Shown: piece after piece, positions 15,643-24,547 of the stretch | Numbering within the stretch: position 1 is the stretch's first letter | Layout of the letters: each line of letters starts with the position of its first letter | Assembly (NCBI GenBank): GCA_900552565.1 | Contig: USAK01000003.1 | Span: 1 to 64,000, forward strand | From: an uncultured Selenomonas sp. | GTDB lineage: Bacteria > Bacillota > Negativicutes > Selenomonadales > Selenomonadaceae | Length of the DNA: 64,000 bases | Direction of reading: 5' to 3' | Notes under the pieces: model-generated | What the model saw: the letters and a program-made list of their open reading frames with translations, nothing else | What the model was told of the DNA's origin: nothing | The model's database searches: none | Program-made: the position numbers and the translations under genes

Positions 15643-15885
15643 TTAATTATTTACGCAGAAGTTTTCCCATTTCTTATACACATCGACATAAGTTTCATTC
15701 TTATCGCCATTATGTGTGATTTCATAGTACATGCCGTCGGCAATATTTGTGGTTGCTAGTACCTTCCAGTTCTGGAGTGTCTTGCAGAACCAAACGACAT
15801 ATACGTCATTCTGCGTGATTTTATGATTCTTGATATTATGGCTATTAAAATAATCTACGATAATCTGTTTTGCTTTTTCCTGCAT
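15643..15885 (-). CDS. Hypothetical small phage protein (intact paralogue of 12505-12755)
   Basis: The 80-aa product from the ATG at 15885 (GAGAGG nine bases upstream) has an aromatic-rich mixed alpha/beta sequence, VYVVWFCKTLQNWK then DGMYYEITHNGDKNETYVDVY. The match to the frameshifted gene at 12,5 kb covers the whole length. No domain is recognised. Confidence 0.65.
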   Translation of the reverse strand: MQEKAKQIIVDYFNSHNIKNHKITQNDVYVVWFCKTLQNWKVLATTNIADGMYYEITHNGDKNETYVDVYKKWENFCVNN

Positions 15886-15905
15886 ACATATCAACCTCTC
15901 TTTAT

Positions 15906-16127
15906 TTAAAGCAAATCTCTTAGCTGCAAAAGCTCACGACGCAAATCAACGATTTTTCTGTTCGTGCCAGTCGGTGATACAAATTTATCTCCATCTCCAG
16001 CTGCAGTTCCGATTTTGTCATAGCTAGCCATAGCATAGACATCACGTCTAATGGCAGACGCCATCATCTCGCACAGCGATGCGGTTTTCTTCGCTCTCTC
16101 AACTCTGCTAACTTCATCAGACAACAT
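15906..16127 (-). CDS. Hypothetical phage protein
   Basis: The 73-aa helical product has a charged C-terminal helix (NRKIVDLRRELLQLRDLL). No family is recognised. It is in the early operon between small genes and a zinc-finger gene. Confidence 0.55.
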   Translation of the reverse strand: MLSDEVSRVERAKKTASLCEMMASAIRRDVYAMASYDKIGTAAGDGDKFVSPTGTNRKIVDLRRELLQLRDLL

Positions 16128-16140
16128 GTCAATCTCTCCT

Positions 16141-16719
16141 TCAATTCATTTCTTCGTGCAGACGTGCAAGTAATTTCTCCGCTTGCCATTGACCATACGT
16201 CATGCCGTGCGCCTTCGCTACGGCGTTGATATCCTCGATATGCGACTCATGCTTCGCCTTGTGCTTCGTGTACGGCTTTTCCAGCGCAACGACGCCGTAT
16301 TCCCTCTGCGCTCTGCTGTGCTTAATCAAGCACTCATTTGAGCAGTACACTTTGCTTTCGCGCTCTGCAATAAATGTCTTGCCGCATACCGGACATACTT
16401 TCGTGCGTTCCTCGGGCGGCTTTGCTTTGTACGTCGCCGCTCTGCGCTGCTCGTACCGGCGCTGATTCCCTCGCGCTGCTTTCCGTGCGCAAGCGTCCGA
16501 GCAATACTTTTGTACCTTGTTCTTCGGCGTAAACATCGTACCGCACACCGCGCAAGGCTTTGGCTCTCTCTTCGCCTTCGCAGGCTTTTTCTCTGCGTTC
16601 ACCAGGCAAATTCCTGCTTTCGCGAGATTGTAGCACTTCATCGAGCACACAGACTGCGCCGGAATCAACGGCTTGAACAGTCTGCCGCACACTTTACAGC
16701 ACTTTTGCAGCTGTGTCAT
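16141..16719 (-). CDS. Multi-zinc-finger phage protein
   Basis: The 192-aa product holds three similar Cys4 fingers, starting at residues of about 8, 56 and 104: CKVCGRLF...CSMKC, CAVCGTMF...CSDAC and CPVCGKTF...CSNEC. Basic linkers (RRYEQRR) join them. The C-terminus is a helical DNA-binding-like segment (AKAHGMTYGQWQAEKLL). It is probably a nucleic-acid-binding protein; its partner is unknown. Its start overlaps the upstream gene stop by 4 bp. Confidence 0.7.
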   Translation of the reverse strand: MTQLQKCCKVCGRLFKPLIPAQSVCSMKCYNLAKAGICLVNAEKKPAKAKREPKPCAVCGTMFTPKNKVQKYCSDACARKAARGNQRRYEQRRAATYKAKPPEERTKVCPVCGKTFIAERESKVYCSNECLIKHSRAQREYGVVALEKPYTKHKAKHESHIEDINAVAKAHGMTYGQWQAEKLLARLHEEMN

Positions 16720-17333
16720 TTTCCCTCGCCCTCTTTCTCGATGCGTTCCAGCTCAAACTCAAGATACTGGATAGCTTTTCGCAAATCTTCGCGGGGATCG
16801 TCTGTCTTATATCCTGCTCGCGTGATGTACTTGATAGCGTTCCCCAGACAAAAATTAAAGTTGTGCGAGTTGATATAGTCGATACACTCGATACCGCGCT
16901 TGTAGTACGCGGGATGTTTGACTTTCTCCGGTGCTTTCGTCTTTGCTTTCTCCGTCTCTAGCGTCACGCTCTGCGGCTGTGCAAATCTCTTGCCGCCGTC
17001 GCGCTTGCCGTTGCTCTCGTTCTTTTCGCGCATAAGCTTCTGGCGCGCAGCATAGTCAAATCCGAGTGCGTTCAAAAAGCTCGTCGAGATGATGATAACG
17101 TCGGTCAGCTCTTCGCCGACTTCTTTCAGCGTGCCCTTCGTCTGCTCCCAGTTAAAGAGGGCCTCGTTCACTTCGTCGATTTCCTCTTCGAGCTTGTTTG
17201 CGTACGTATCAGGGCTCCATCTCTCGTAGAGCGGCCCGTCACATGGGCGCGGCAGAACTGCTTCCTTTGCCGTCAGCATCATCGTTGCGTTTGCGTATCC
17301 TACGCGAAAACCTTCTACATACTCTTTATTCAT
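16716..17333 (-). CDS. MazG-like pyrophosphohydrolase fused to DUF3310
   Basis: The 205-aa product joins two phage modules. Residues 30-100 have the MazG-like helical pattern with acidic metal ligands (KLEEEIDEVNEAL, EVGEELTDVII). Residues 140-200 are DUF3310 (HPAYYKRGIECIDYI, FCLGNAIKYITRAG). The first part may hydrolyse nucleotides or alarmone precursors; the second is of unknown function and usually separate or fused to other nucleotide enzymes. It overlaps both neighbours. Confidence 0.75.
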   Translation of the reverse strand: MNKEYVEGFRVGYANATMMLTAKEAVLPRPCDGPLYERWSPDTYANKLEEEIDEVNEALFNWEQTKGTLKEVGEELTDVIIISTSFLNALGFDYAARQKLMREKNESNGKRDGGKRFAQPQSVTLETEKAKTKAPEKVKHPAYYKRGIECIDYINSHNFNFCLGNAIKYITRAGYKTDDPREDLRKAIQYLEFELERIEKEGEGK

Positions 17334-17784
17334 CTTCTACCTCCACATCTAACCGCACATACACTCGCGGCTCTTCCGCGTACCACTTGCCTATGAGTCC
17401 GTACTCGACAATCTGCGAGTCGTCCTCGTACCATACGCCACTCAGCGCGTCCTCGATGCCCTTGAGCACGTTCGACACGTCCGGCTTTGTCGTTGGCCGT
17501 ATCTTATCCGCGATTGCCTGCGCCGCCTTGCGCTTGCTCCACGACTTTGGCACGCCGCGATAAATCACTAGCGTCAAGCGGACAGCGTGCGTTGTAGGCG
17601 ATTCTGGCGCGTTACAGCGGGCAATACACTTTACTTTCTCTTTGTATTTGCGTGACTTCGGCGGGTCGTATGTCCTGCCGTGTCCAAAACGAGGGCGGCC
17701 TTGCGGTACGGCGTCGCCTGGCACAACCATTTCACACAATCTATGCCAGCTCAAACAATCACTCCTTTTCCTGCGTCGCGTCAA
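17326..17784 (-). CDS. rusA: RusA-family Holliday junction resolvase
   Basis: The 152-aa product has the RusA core: an N-terminal basic strand (GRPRFGHGRTYDP), and the acidic active-site motifs KPDVSNVLKGIEDAL and YEDDSQI. Length fits the family. RusA cuts four-way junctions during phage recombination and before packaging. It overlaps both neighbours by a few bases in the early operon. Confidence 0.88.
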   Translation of the reverse strand: MTRRRKRSDCLSWHRLCEMVVPGDAVPQGRPRFGHGRTYDPPKSRKYKEKVKCIARCNAPESPTTHAVRLTLVIYRGVPKSWSKRKAAQAIADKIRPTTKPDVSNVLKGIEDALSGVWYEDDSQIVEYGLIGKWYAEEPRVYVRLDVEVEDE

Positions 17785-18307
17785 TCGTCGCGTCCAGCAG
17801 CTTGTCTACGTCGTATCCTGCGTCCTTGTAGTTGTACTCACAGCTGTCTTTTGCGCTCGTGTTAATCACGGGCGTGTTGTACTTCTGCAATAGCTTGCGG
17901 ATACGGCACTTCTCATACTCGTCATTGTGGTTGCATACAGCACATGAAAGAGGGATTGCCATTTCAAGCCAGTCAAGCCAATCGTCGGTCTTGATAACCA
18001 TCGTGCTTTCAAAATCCATCATGCGCTGCTTTACTTTGTGTGCCTTGTCGTTCGGTACAATCTCAAAATCCAGATGATCAATCGAGCGAATCAGCGCTTT
18101 CTGCTGACTCTTGTCAAGATTGTCAAACACCTTGCGCCATGCTTTCTTAATCATCGTGCGCGCCGTGCGAAGGTTCCGCAGCACTTCCTTTTCATCTGCG
18201 TCCTTCGTGTACTTCGCGCGCGTCTCAATCCACTGGTCTACAAGTCCGTGCAGGAGATTGACTTGTATCATATTTCTCTTTTCCTCTGCTGATAAATAGA
18301 ATTTCAT
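17759..18307 (-). CDS. DUF5651-like phage protein
   Basis: The 182-aa product starts MKFYLSAEEKRNMIQ and carries a C-terminal Cys cluster (CAVCNHNDEYEKCRIRKLL). This combination recurs in phage proteins of the DUF5651 family. The function is unknown. It overlaps rusA by 26 bp. Confidence 0.65.
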   Translation of the reverse strand: MKFYLSAEEKRNMIQVNLLHGLVDQWIETRAKYTKDADEKEVLRNLRTARTMIKKAWRKVFDNLDKSQQKALIRSIDHLDFEIVPNDKAHKVKQRMMDFESTMVIKTDDWLDWLEMAIPLSCAVCNHNDEYEKCRIRKLLQKYNTPVINTSAKDSCEYNYKDAGYDVDKLLDATIDATQEKE

Positions 18308-18323
18308 TTCCTCCGGTCCTTCC

Positions 18324-18503
18324 TTAGTCCTTCAGTTCATCGACATAATCGACGTACACTTCATCCGTGCGATTCTCCATCGCGCGCAGCAGCTCTTTGC
18401 TGTCGCGGTTCTCCGCGTAGCACATCGCGTCTGCTACGCTCTTATCCTCGACGATGACTCGCCCGCGGATTTTGATTGTCACTTCTGCGGCGTATCGCTT
18501 CAT
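18324..18503 (-). CDS. Hypothetical 59-aa phage protein
   Basis: An ATG at 18503 with GGAGGAAATA upstream starts a 59-codon frame. The product has a beta-rich start (MKRYAAEVTIKIRGRVIVED) and an acidic helical end. It is similar in plan to small phage proteins with one alpha/beta fold; no family is recognised. Confidence 0.6.
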   Translation of the reverse strand: MKRYAAEVTIKIRGRVIVEDKSVADAMCYAENRDSKELLRAMENRTDEVYVDYVDELKD

Positions 18504-18516
18504 TATTTCCTCCTAC

Positions 18517-18756
18517 TCACTCCGGCCAGTACGTCTTGAGTCTCTGCAAAATTGCAATCTCTCGCGCACAATCATCAATGCCGCCCTCGGCAATCGCGTC
18601 AATCTCATCAGCCGGAAGATACATCCCGCTTGCGAGTCGCTCCTGCCGCTTGACGTGCCGTGCGTGGATGCTCGTCAACGAGTCGATGCACTCGGCCTTG
18701 TCCATTCCCTCAGCTTTGTAGCCGTAATACTTGCACAGCGTTTTTATTTTGCTCAT
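18517..18756 (-). CDS. Hypothetical phage protein
   Basis: The 79-aa helical product (MSKIKTLCKYYGYKAEGMDK) has no recognised domain. It lies between ssb and the 59-aa gene in the replication module. Confidence 0.55.
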   Translation of the reverse strand: MSKIKTLCKYYGYKAEGMDKAECIDSLTSIHARHVKRQERLASGMYLPADEIDAIAEGGIDDCAREIAILQRLKTYWPE

Positions 18757-18767
18757 ACTCTCACTCC

Positions 18768-19145
18768 TTAGAATGGAATCTGTTCGTCTGTCAAATCTTC
18801 ATGATAGTTGTTCTGTGCTCTGCCGCCATCGCGGTTGCCGATAAGCTCCAGATGGCTCACGACGACTTCCGTGACATACTTCTTCGTGCCGTCCTGTGCG
18901 TCATACGTGCGCGTCTGGATGCGGCCCTCTACTGCCGTCTGGCGGCCCTTAGCGAGGTACTTGCCTGCAATCTCGGCCTGCTTATCCCAGACGACGCAAG
19001 GGATAAAGTCGGCCTGCTTCTCGCCGTTCGGCCCTTTGCCAACGCGGTCAACTGCAAGAGTAAACATAGCAACGGCTTTGCCGCTCTGTGTATATCGCGT
19101 ATCTACGTCCTTAGTCAGTCTGCCAATCAGCGTTACATGGTTCAT
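18768..19145 (-). CDS. ssb: Single-stranded DNA-binding protein
   Basis: The 125-aa product from the ATG at 19145 (AAGGAG site, ATGA overlap with the upstream gene) has the OB fold: NHVTLIGRLTKDVDTRYTQ, FIPCVVWDKQAE, KGRQTAVEGRIQTRTYD. The tail ends in the DEQIPF tip that recruits replication and repair proteins. It coats ssDNA in phage replication. Confidence 0.95.
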   Translation of the reverse strand: MNHVTLIGRLTKDVDTRYTQSGKAVAMFTLAVDRVGKGPNGEKQADFIPCVVWDKQAEIAGKYLAKGRQTAVEGRIQTRTYDAQDGTKKYVTEVVVSHLELIGNRDGGRAQNNYHEDLTDEQIPF

Positions 19146-19360
19146 TGTTTTTTCTCCTTCCAATCATCACAAACAAATTCTCTCGGCGAAAAGCCAAAGC
19201 CCCTCGCACATATCTTGCCGTCGCGGCACGTCTCACAGCACCGCAGCAGGCTTTGTATATATCGACGGCACTTGCCGCAGACGTTCACGGGAGAACCGTC
19301 TAAGTAGTGCTCCCTGTGCACGTCTACCATGCCGTAACATATCTTGCACTCGCCGTACAT
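19142..19360 (-). CDS. Cysteine-rich small phage protein
   Basis: The 72-aa product has nine or more cysteines in C..C pairs (CKICYG, CGKCRRY, CCETCRDGKIC), consistent with two zinc sites. It is coupled to ssb by ATGA. The function is unknown. Confidence 0.6.
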   Translation of the reverse strand: MYGECKICYGMVDVHREHYLDGSPVNVCGKCRRYIQSLLRCCETCRDGKICARGFGFSPREFVCDDWKEKKQ

Positions 19361-19378
19361 ATCAATGCCCCCCTATGT

Positions 19379-20323
19379 CTATCTGATTCCCATTGCTTGG
19401 AACATTGATTCAAATATCGGAACCGGAATCGAATTGCCCGCCTGTTTGTATAATGCCCTGCGCGAATTTACTTTAGCCGCGGCGTCGAAGTCTGCGTCAG
19501 AATATCCTTGAAGTCTCCAGCATTCGCGCTCAGTCAAGTATCGGTACTTCCCGCCGCCAATCGGCAGGCAGCCGCTACCAGGTGCGCGGTCCGGGCGTTC
19601 GGTAATCGTGTAGCAGAAGTCTTTGATAATCGGCAGTCTGCGCAATACGCCAGTCTTGCCAATCGCCCGCAGCATCGACGGCGACTTGATTGTGTACCAG
19701 TCGTCAGCTATCGGTTCAAGATATTCGCTAATGTCGCGCATCATTCGGTGCTGCATCTTACCAAAGTCGAACGGCTTGCCAATAGTCGAAACAGTAAAAT
19801 ACCGTTCTCTAGCCTGCGGTATCCCGAAGTCCCTGGCGTCTAGAAGTGCGTAGCTGTTCGTGTATCCTATGCTCTGCATTTCTTTCATATAGAGGTCGTG
19901 GTTATGACGCATATACTTTGACCGCACATTCTTGACGTTCTCCCAGATAACAATTCGCGGTTTCCATGCACCCATGTTCCGGATAATATTTACCGTCTCC
20001 CACATAAGACTGGACCGTGTGCCGCTCCCTTTGTCACCGCCAGCTCCGCGATTGATGCGGCCTTCTGCGTGCCGGCTGCCCTGATGCCCTGCGATTGAAA
20101 AATCCTGACACGGGGAACCATGAATCAAGATGTCCGGCTTTAAGTTCCAGCCGCAAACGTCTTGCGGATTGTATTTCAGCTCACTTGCAAACATCGCATT
20201 GTAGCTTCGCACTGCTTTCTCATCAATCTCAACATAGTCAATCGCTTTGACTGGCACACCGAGATTGCGAAGGGCAATGCGCGGACTGCCGATGCCGCCG
20301 AACAGTTCCAAAATTTTCAGCAC
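19379..20323 (-). CDS. DNA (cytosine-5) methyltransferase
   Basis: The 314-aa product has motif I LELFGGIGSPRIALRNLG (SAM), motif IV GSPCQDFS with catalytic Cys 72, and motif VI ENV at 128-130. The C-terminal motif X region with YKQAGNSIPVPI is present. No restriction partner is adjacent, so it is likely a solitary phage methylase protecting phage DNA from host restriction. The target sequence cannot be read from the gene. Confidence 0.93.
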   Translation of the reverse strand: MLKILELFGGIGSPRIALRNLGVPVKAIDYVEIDEKAVRSYNAMFASELKYNPQDVCGWNLKPDILIHGSPCQDFSIAGHQGSRHAEGRINRGAGGDKGSGTRSSLMWETVNIIRNMGAWKPRIVIWENVKNVRSKYMRHNHDLYMKEMQSIGYTNSYALLDARDFGIPQARERYFTVSTIGKPFDFGKMQHRMMRDISEYLEPIADDWYTIKSPSMLRAIGKTGVLRRLPIIKDFCYTITERPDRAPGSGCLPIGGGKYRYLTERECWRLQGYSDADFDAAAKVNSRRALYKQAGNSIPVPIFESMFQAMGIR

Positions 20324-20329
20324 TAATTC

Positions 20330-21274
20330 TCACCTTCCCGCGCTCGCCATCTTCATGCGGTAATCTGCTACCACAATCTTTACGGGGCGTGTCATTTCCG
20401 CGAGTCGCGACAATGTGCGCCGCCCGAGTTCTTCTTCCAGCTCTGCGCCGCTGTCGTTCGTCGTAATGACTACCGGCAGCATGTGTTCATAGCGGTAATT
20501 GATGAGCATGTACAGCTGTTCTTTTACCCACTCGCTCGCCTTCTCTGCGCCCAAGTCGTCAAGAATCAGTAGCTTCGTGTTCTTCGCCGCGTTAATGATC
20601 TCCTCGGCTTTGCCGTCGCCCGTGCGGTAACTCGTGCGGATTTTCGCCAAGAGCTCCGGCACGACAACGAACATTCCGGCAAGGCCCTTCTCTGCGCAAC
20701 GATGCAGGATAGCCGCGGCAAGGTGCGTCTTTCCGCAGCCATACGGACCTACGAGCAAAAGGCCAGTAGCGTGCTCGTCTGCTTTGACCGCTTCGCAGAA
20801 CGCCTCGGCCTGCTTTTTCGCCGTCGCCGTGCCTGCCGTCTGCTGGAACGTTTCAAACGTGCGCGTGTTGAACCTTGCGCCCATGCCGCTTTCATTAAGA
20901 AGGCGGCTGATTCTCTTCTGTGCCGTATACACTTCGTACTTTTCGCAAGGATGCTTCTTCACGAGCTCGTATTTTATGTGGAAGGCAAGGTCGTTGAACT
21001 CACACTCGCTGCAATTCTCTACCGTATACTGGCAAGCAGGGCACGCCGCGTCATACTCCTGCTGTTTGTGCATCGCCTCGTGTGCTTCCAGCAGTTTGAG
21101 CTCGTCGGTAAGGTCGTAGTCCGGCGCAAGGTTCAGCACTTCGCGGATTTCCTCTTCGTGCTCACGAGCGTCTTTTAATGCTGCCTGCTGCTGTGCTTTG
21201 TATTTAGCTAAAAAACTTAGCGTATTCGGACTGTCCTGATTCCTCTTCATCAATTCGTCTATAAGGTCGAGCAT
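20330..21274 (-). CDS. DnaC-like helicase loader ATPase
   Basis: The 314-aa product has a Cys4 zinc motif (CPACQYTVENCSEC, residues 78-91), an AAA+ Walker A GPYGCGKT at 176-183 and Walker B LLILDDLGAE. It would load the host replicative helicase at the phage origin. Its ATG has a GAGGTG site inside the end of the initiator gene (70-bp overlap). No phage helicase gene is seen, so host DnaB is probably used. Confidence 0.9.
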   Translation of the reverse strand: MLDLIDELMKRNQDSPNTLSFLAKYKAQQQAALKDAREHEEEIREVLNLAPDYDLTDELKLLEAHEAMHKQQEYDAACPACQYTVENCSECEFNDLAFHIKYELVKKHPCEKYEVYTAQKRISRLLNESGMGARFNTRTFETFQQTAGTATAKKQAEAFCEAVKADEHATGLLLVGPYGCGKTHLAAAILHRCAEKGLAGMFVVVPELLAKIRTSYRTGDGKAEEIINAAKNTKLLILDDLGAEKASEWVKEQLYMLINYRYEHMLPVVITTNDSGAELEEELGRRTLSRLAEMTRPVKIVVADYRMKMASAGR

Positions 21275-22049
21275 TTCTCTTCACCTCTTTCTGATTCAAG
21301 TAAGATTCAAACTTCGTGCCGAACAATGTCTCCGGCCGGAGATACCGTACCATGTCGCCGTCATGCAACCACTCAGCGCATTTCTTGTCTATGACGGTCT
21401 TGAAGTCGTCGAGCGTGAAGCCTTCCTTCTCTCGTGCGTGAATGAGCTTCTGCGTCTTTGGCGTTGTCGGCTTGTACTTCGTTCCGGCTTTTTCATTGAG
21501 ATAGTCAACGACATTCATAATGAGAGGTGCAACGTCTGGCTTGCCAGACTTCTTTATATATTTCTCAGTCTGTATTCCATCAGTCTCTCTCTTCTCAGTC
21601 TTATTAGTGTAAACTTCATTCGCCTTCTGATGTGAACTTAAGTTTTCATCGTGATGTGAACTTGAGTTTACGTCATATTGTTCATTTTGCGTGCTTTTCA
21701 ATACGAACGGTTCCGGCATTGCGACATAAATCTTGTTCGGCTTTGTAAGTCCCTGGCGCTTCGTCTCGATAAGGCCGACGTTTTTCAAAGCTTTCAGCGA
21801 CTTCGATATTGCCTGCCGTGTTACGTGAAACAGCGTCGCCATTTCGTCCTGTGTGAAGTAGACGAATGCGCGTCCATCTTCATCCCAATAGCCATTCTGC
21901 AAGGAAAGAGAAAGTCTGTCGCGTAACATTGCGTAAATGATCATCGCCGTTGACGGCAGCTTCGCGTACTTTGGATTGAAGATGAACGATTTTGGGAACT
22001 TGTAATATTGGTCGTTGATGATATCGCCGTTGACAATCCACTTTGTCAT
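21204..22049 (-). CDS. Replication initiator, RepA_N type
   Basis: The 281-aa product opens with the RepA_N winged-helix pattern: YYKFPKSFIFNPKYAKLPSTA, then FTQDEMATLFHVTRQAISKS. The C-terminal half has a DnaD-like helical segment. It probably binds the phage origin; direct repeats typical of iterons are not obvious inside the gene. It is followed by the loader with overlap. Confidence 0.82.
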   Translation of the reverse strand: MTKWIVNGDIINDQYYKFPKSFIFNPKYAKLPSTAMIIYAMLRDRLSLSLQNGYWDEDGRAFVYFTQDEMATLFHVTRQAISKSLKALKNVGLIETKRQGLTKPNKIYVAMPEPFVLKSTQNEQYDVNSSSHHDENLSSHQKANEVYTNKTEKRETDGIQTEKYIKKSGKPDVAPLIMNVVDYLNEKAGTKYKPTTPKTQKLIHAREKEGFTLDDFKTVIDKKCAEWLHDGDMVRYLRPETLFGTKFESYLNQKEVKRNARPYRRIDEEESGQSEYAKFFS

Positions 22050-22060
22050 CCTTGCTCACC

Positions 22061-22744
22061 TCACTTTCTTAGTTTCAACTTCCGGCATAGCTGCTCGTCG
22101 AGCTTGACCGGCTCTAAGTGGTACTTTGCTATAAACTCTGCCTCGCCGCCGTGGCACTCGGTATGATGCACGCGACAAAGAGGAAGAACTTCGCGGCCCA
22201 GATGGTGTACCTTCTCGCGGTCGCTGCCTGCGCCGACTCTGCTTCCCTCGCAGTGATGCACGTCGGCGTGACGGCCGCACACCGCGCACTTGCGATTCAT
22301 CAAGCAAGCGTAGATATATCGCTGGATGTCGTCACAGTTATCTATGAGCGGCACTCGCGTTGGAATGTCGTTCGCTATGATGAAGTCCACAAGATACGTA
22401 ATGAACTCGCGCGCCGTCGTGACGGAACAATCTGAGAGTGAGAACATACGCCGCTCCGTCGATTCCATGCGCTTTAGCATGAACTCCATCTTTAGAAGCT
22501 GCTTCTGCTCTTCCACCGTCTCAGCATTGCGGATTCCGTCTACATATTCGGCAATCTCACCTATCAAGGCGAAAGCCTTGCGGCGTTGCTCTGCGTGTAT
22601 CCTGCGTCCGTCCGGCAGGATGATCTCCGCCGTGTCGTACTCGCGCAAGATTGCACGCTCGATGGAAGGAACAGCCGCCACAATGACGACCGTTCCATCT
22701 TCTCGAACGTCGGTGATTTTGCCGAGAACGTGTTCCTGAATCAT
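22061..22744 (-). CDS. HNH-type putative nuclease/recombination protein
   Basis: The product is 227 aa from the ATG at 22744 (coupled by ATGA to the annealing protein gene). The C-terminal domain has CAVCGRHADVHHCEG and LPLCRVHHTECHGG, a zinc-bound beta-beta-alpha metal (HNHc_6) plan. Such genes accompany phage annealing proteins. Confidence 0.8.
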   Translation of the reverse strand: MIQEHVLGKITDVREDGTVVIVAAVPSIERAILREYDTAEIILPDGRRIHAEQRRKAFALIGEIAEYVDGIRNAETVEEQKQLLKMEFMLKRMESTERRMFSLSDCSVTTAREFITYLVDFIIANDIPTRVPLIDNCDDIQRYIYACLMNRKCAVCGRHADVHHCEGSRVGAGSDREKVHHLGREVLPLCRVHHTECHGGEAEFIAKYHLEPVKLDEQLCRKLKLRK

Positions 22745-23472
22745 TCCTTGCCGCCTGCCATCGCTTCGGCTACCCACTCTTCTAAGTGAGCTGCCATAAT
22801 GCTAATCTGCCCCGTCGTCATTTCCGACGTAGACGCCTTGCCGAAGTGCACGCCGCAAAGAGCAATAAGCTCCTGCTTGCTGATGCCGGTCTTCTTGACT
22901 GCTTCGTTCAGCGAGTGCATGGCCTTCCTGCGCATATCTTCCTGCGCGTTGGTAGTTGCATTGCCGTTGCGGTTTGCCGTAGCTCCTGCGCCATTCTGCG
23001 CGTTCTGAGCGGCATACCCTCTCCGTGCATACTTGCTGTCGCTTGCGCCGTTGCCGACAAGTCCGCGGTACACATCAGCGGCAAGGCCAATCATCTTTGC
23101 AGCTGTACCGAGCGCGTCGGTCGTCGCCATTTTAAAGGCCTCGTCGTTCCCGTGAATGCCGTTCTTGTCTTTCTTGACGAGGTAGTCACCGCCCCAGCCT
23201 GGAATCGGTGCGCTCCACTCGTCACCCTGCTTGATGTACAGATTGACGAGCACGAACACCATCGTTTCGCCGGTGCTGACTGACTGCGTTTTCGTGTCGG
23301 CAATCTCAAACTTCCAGCCGATACCGCAAGGTCCAAGGGCGTTCGTTAATGCTTCGTATCTCCACTGTGGGTTGATATCGCTCTTGCCTTTGAGCGCGCC
23401 GTAAGTGATAGGTTTCAGCGCGTCGTTCGGCGGTGTCTGCAATGCTTCGTAAAGCTCCATGTTATTTGCCAT
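22741..23472 (-). CDS. Single-strand annealing protein (ERF/DUF1071-like)
   Basis: The product is 243 aa from the ATG at 23472 behind GAGGTGG. The N-terminal domain has the pattern GIGWKFEI, MVFVLVNLYIK and a conserved GNDEAFKMATTDALGTAAKMIG block found in Rad52-like annealing proteins. A Gly/Asn/Ala-rich linker leads to a C-terminal helical segment. It anneals ssDNA in phage recombination, with Gp157, HNH, SSB and RusA as module partners. Confidence 0.8.
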   Translation of the reverse strand: MANNMELYEALQTPPNDALKPITYGALKGKSDINPQWRYEALTNALGPCGIGWKFEIADTKTQSVSTGETMVFVLVNLYIKQGDEWSAPIPGWGGDYLVKKDKNGIHGNDEAFKMATTDALGTAAKMIGLAADVYRGLVGNGASDSKYARRGYAAQNAQNGAGATANRNGNATTNAQEDMRRKAMHSLNEAVKKTGISKQELIALCGVHFGKASTSEMTTGQISIMAAHLEEWVAEAMAGGKE

Positions 23473-23482
23473 GATTTCCACC

Positions 23483-23944
23483 TCACTTAATCTGGATGTT
23501 CTGATGTTCCACAATCGAAGCACCGTCAATGACTGCGCCGCCCTTGAGCGCGGCTTTGATGCCGGTCTTATCGAGCTTTGGCGGCTGCTGAAGCAGATAT
23601 TCGTTCGGTACTGCGGCAAGGTCCGTGACCTCTACCGTCTCAGACTTGCGATAAGAAACAGAGAACTCTGCTTCCTTCATCTTTGCGCCGTTCAGCTCAC
23701 GCGCCAACGTAGCTTTTGCCCAGTCTGCCGTAGCTTTCGCGGCCTTCTTGCGTGCCGTGAACTTCTTCTCCTGCTCCTCATAGGCTTTGGCGTCTGCCAT
23801 CGCGTTGAGATAGACAAAACCGATATTGCGAAGCTTTTCGTGCTTGTCCATCTTGAGCTCTTCCAGCTTCTCCGGCGCGATAATCTCGCCCGTCTCCATA
23901 TCGATGCAGTCAAGAATCTGCTGATTGATTTCGTAAAGCTTCAT
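23483..23944 (-). CDS. Gp157-family phage protein
   Basis: The 153-aa product has the Gp157 plan: MKLYEINQQILDCID, a central helical coiled region, and a C-terminal KSETVEVTDL.AVP.EYL...PKLDKTGIKAALK motif spread. The family is tied to phage recombination modules; its biochemical role is not known. Confidence 0.85.
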   Translation of the reverse strand: MKLYEINQQILDCIDMETGEIIAPEKLEELKMDKHEKLRNIGFVYLNAMADAKAYEEQEKKFTARKKAAKATADWAKATLARELNGAKMKEAEFSVSYRKSETVEVTDLAAVPNEYLLQQPPKLDKTGIKAALKGGAVIDGASIVEHQNIQIK

Positions 23945-23961
23945 GATATATATCCTCCGTA

Positions 23962-24207
23962 TCAGAAGAGAAATTCAAAATTGGAATACCGGTACAATGA
24001 CTTTACCGGCTTTCTTGTGTTATAATTGATTGTGGTCGTCGCTTTGGAAGTCTTAGGTTTTCTCGTCCAATGCTTCCGGTGCGCCTCCATCAAGATGCGC
24101 CCTTCCGCTCCTGTAGCTGCGTCCGAGCAGATGCAATCGTCGTATGGGCACTTCAAGCAATCAAGCGGCGTTTTGGCACCGCATGATAGTTGTCTCAAGA
24201 TAATCAC
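23962..24207 (-). CDS. Hypothetical phage protein with Cys motif
   Basis: The 81-aa product has CLKCPYDDCIC near residue 18 and a basic C-terminal half (HRKHWTRKPKTSKATTT). It may be a DNA-binding or metal-binding protein. No family is recognised. Confidence 0.5.
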   Translation of the reverse strand: MIILRQLSCGAKTPLDCLKCPYDDCICSDAATGAEGRILMEAHRKHWTRKPKTSKATTTINYNTRKPVKSLYRYSNFEFLF

Positions 24208-24215
24208 CTTCTTTC

Positions 24216-24533
24216 TTATGCCGTCGCGGCTTTTTTCGCGTCGGCTTTTTCTTTTGCATCGACCAATGCAAGCATCTGGCGCATATCGTCGACGCTGATG
24301 TACTGAATCTTGAAGTCTTCCTTGCCGCCGTCTTCTCTCTTGAATGGGATGAGCTTGCCGCTCTTATCAAGATTGAAGTCAATCACCGTCAGGCATTTGA
24401 AGAAATCAATCCACATGAAGCGGTGCGAAGTGTAGTCGCCAAACTCGTTTTTTGCGTCGCCGACAAAATTGTCGAAGTCGAACACGCAATGCTTGTAATA
24501 CCAGCTGCTTTTTACAATCTCTTCCGGTGTCAT
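24216..24533 (-). CDS. Hypothetical phage protein
   Basis: The 105-aa product is aromatic-rich at the N-terminus (WYYKHCVFDFDNFVGDAKNE) and has a Lys/Ala-rich tail. No domain is recognised. Confidence 0.55.
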   Translation of the reverse strand: MTPEEIVKSSWYYKHCVFDFDNFVGDAKNEFGDYTSHRFMWIDFFKCLTVIDFNLDKSGKLIPFKREDGGKEDFKIQYISVDDMRQMLALVDAKEKADAKKAATA

Positions 24534-24547
24534 GATTCGTTCCTCCC

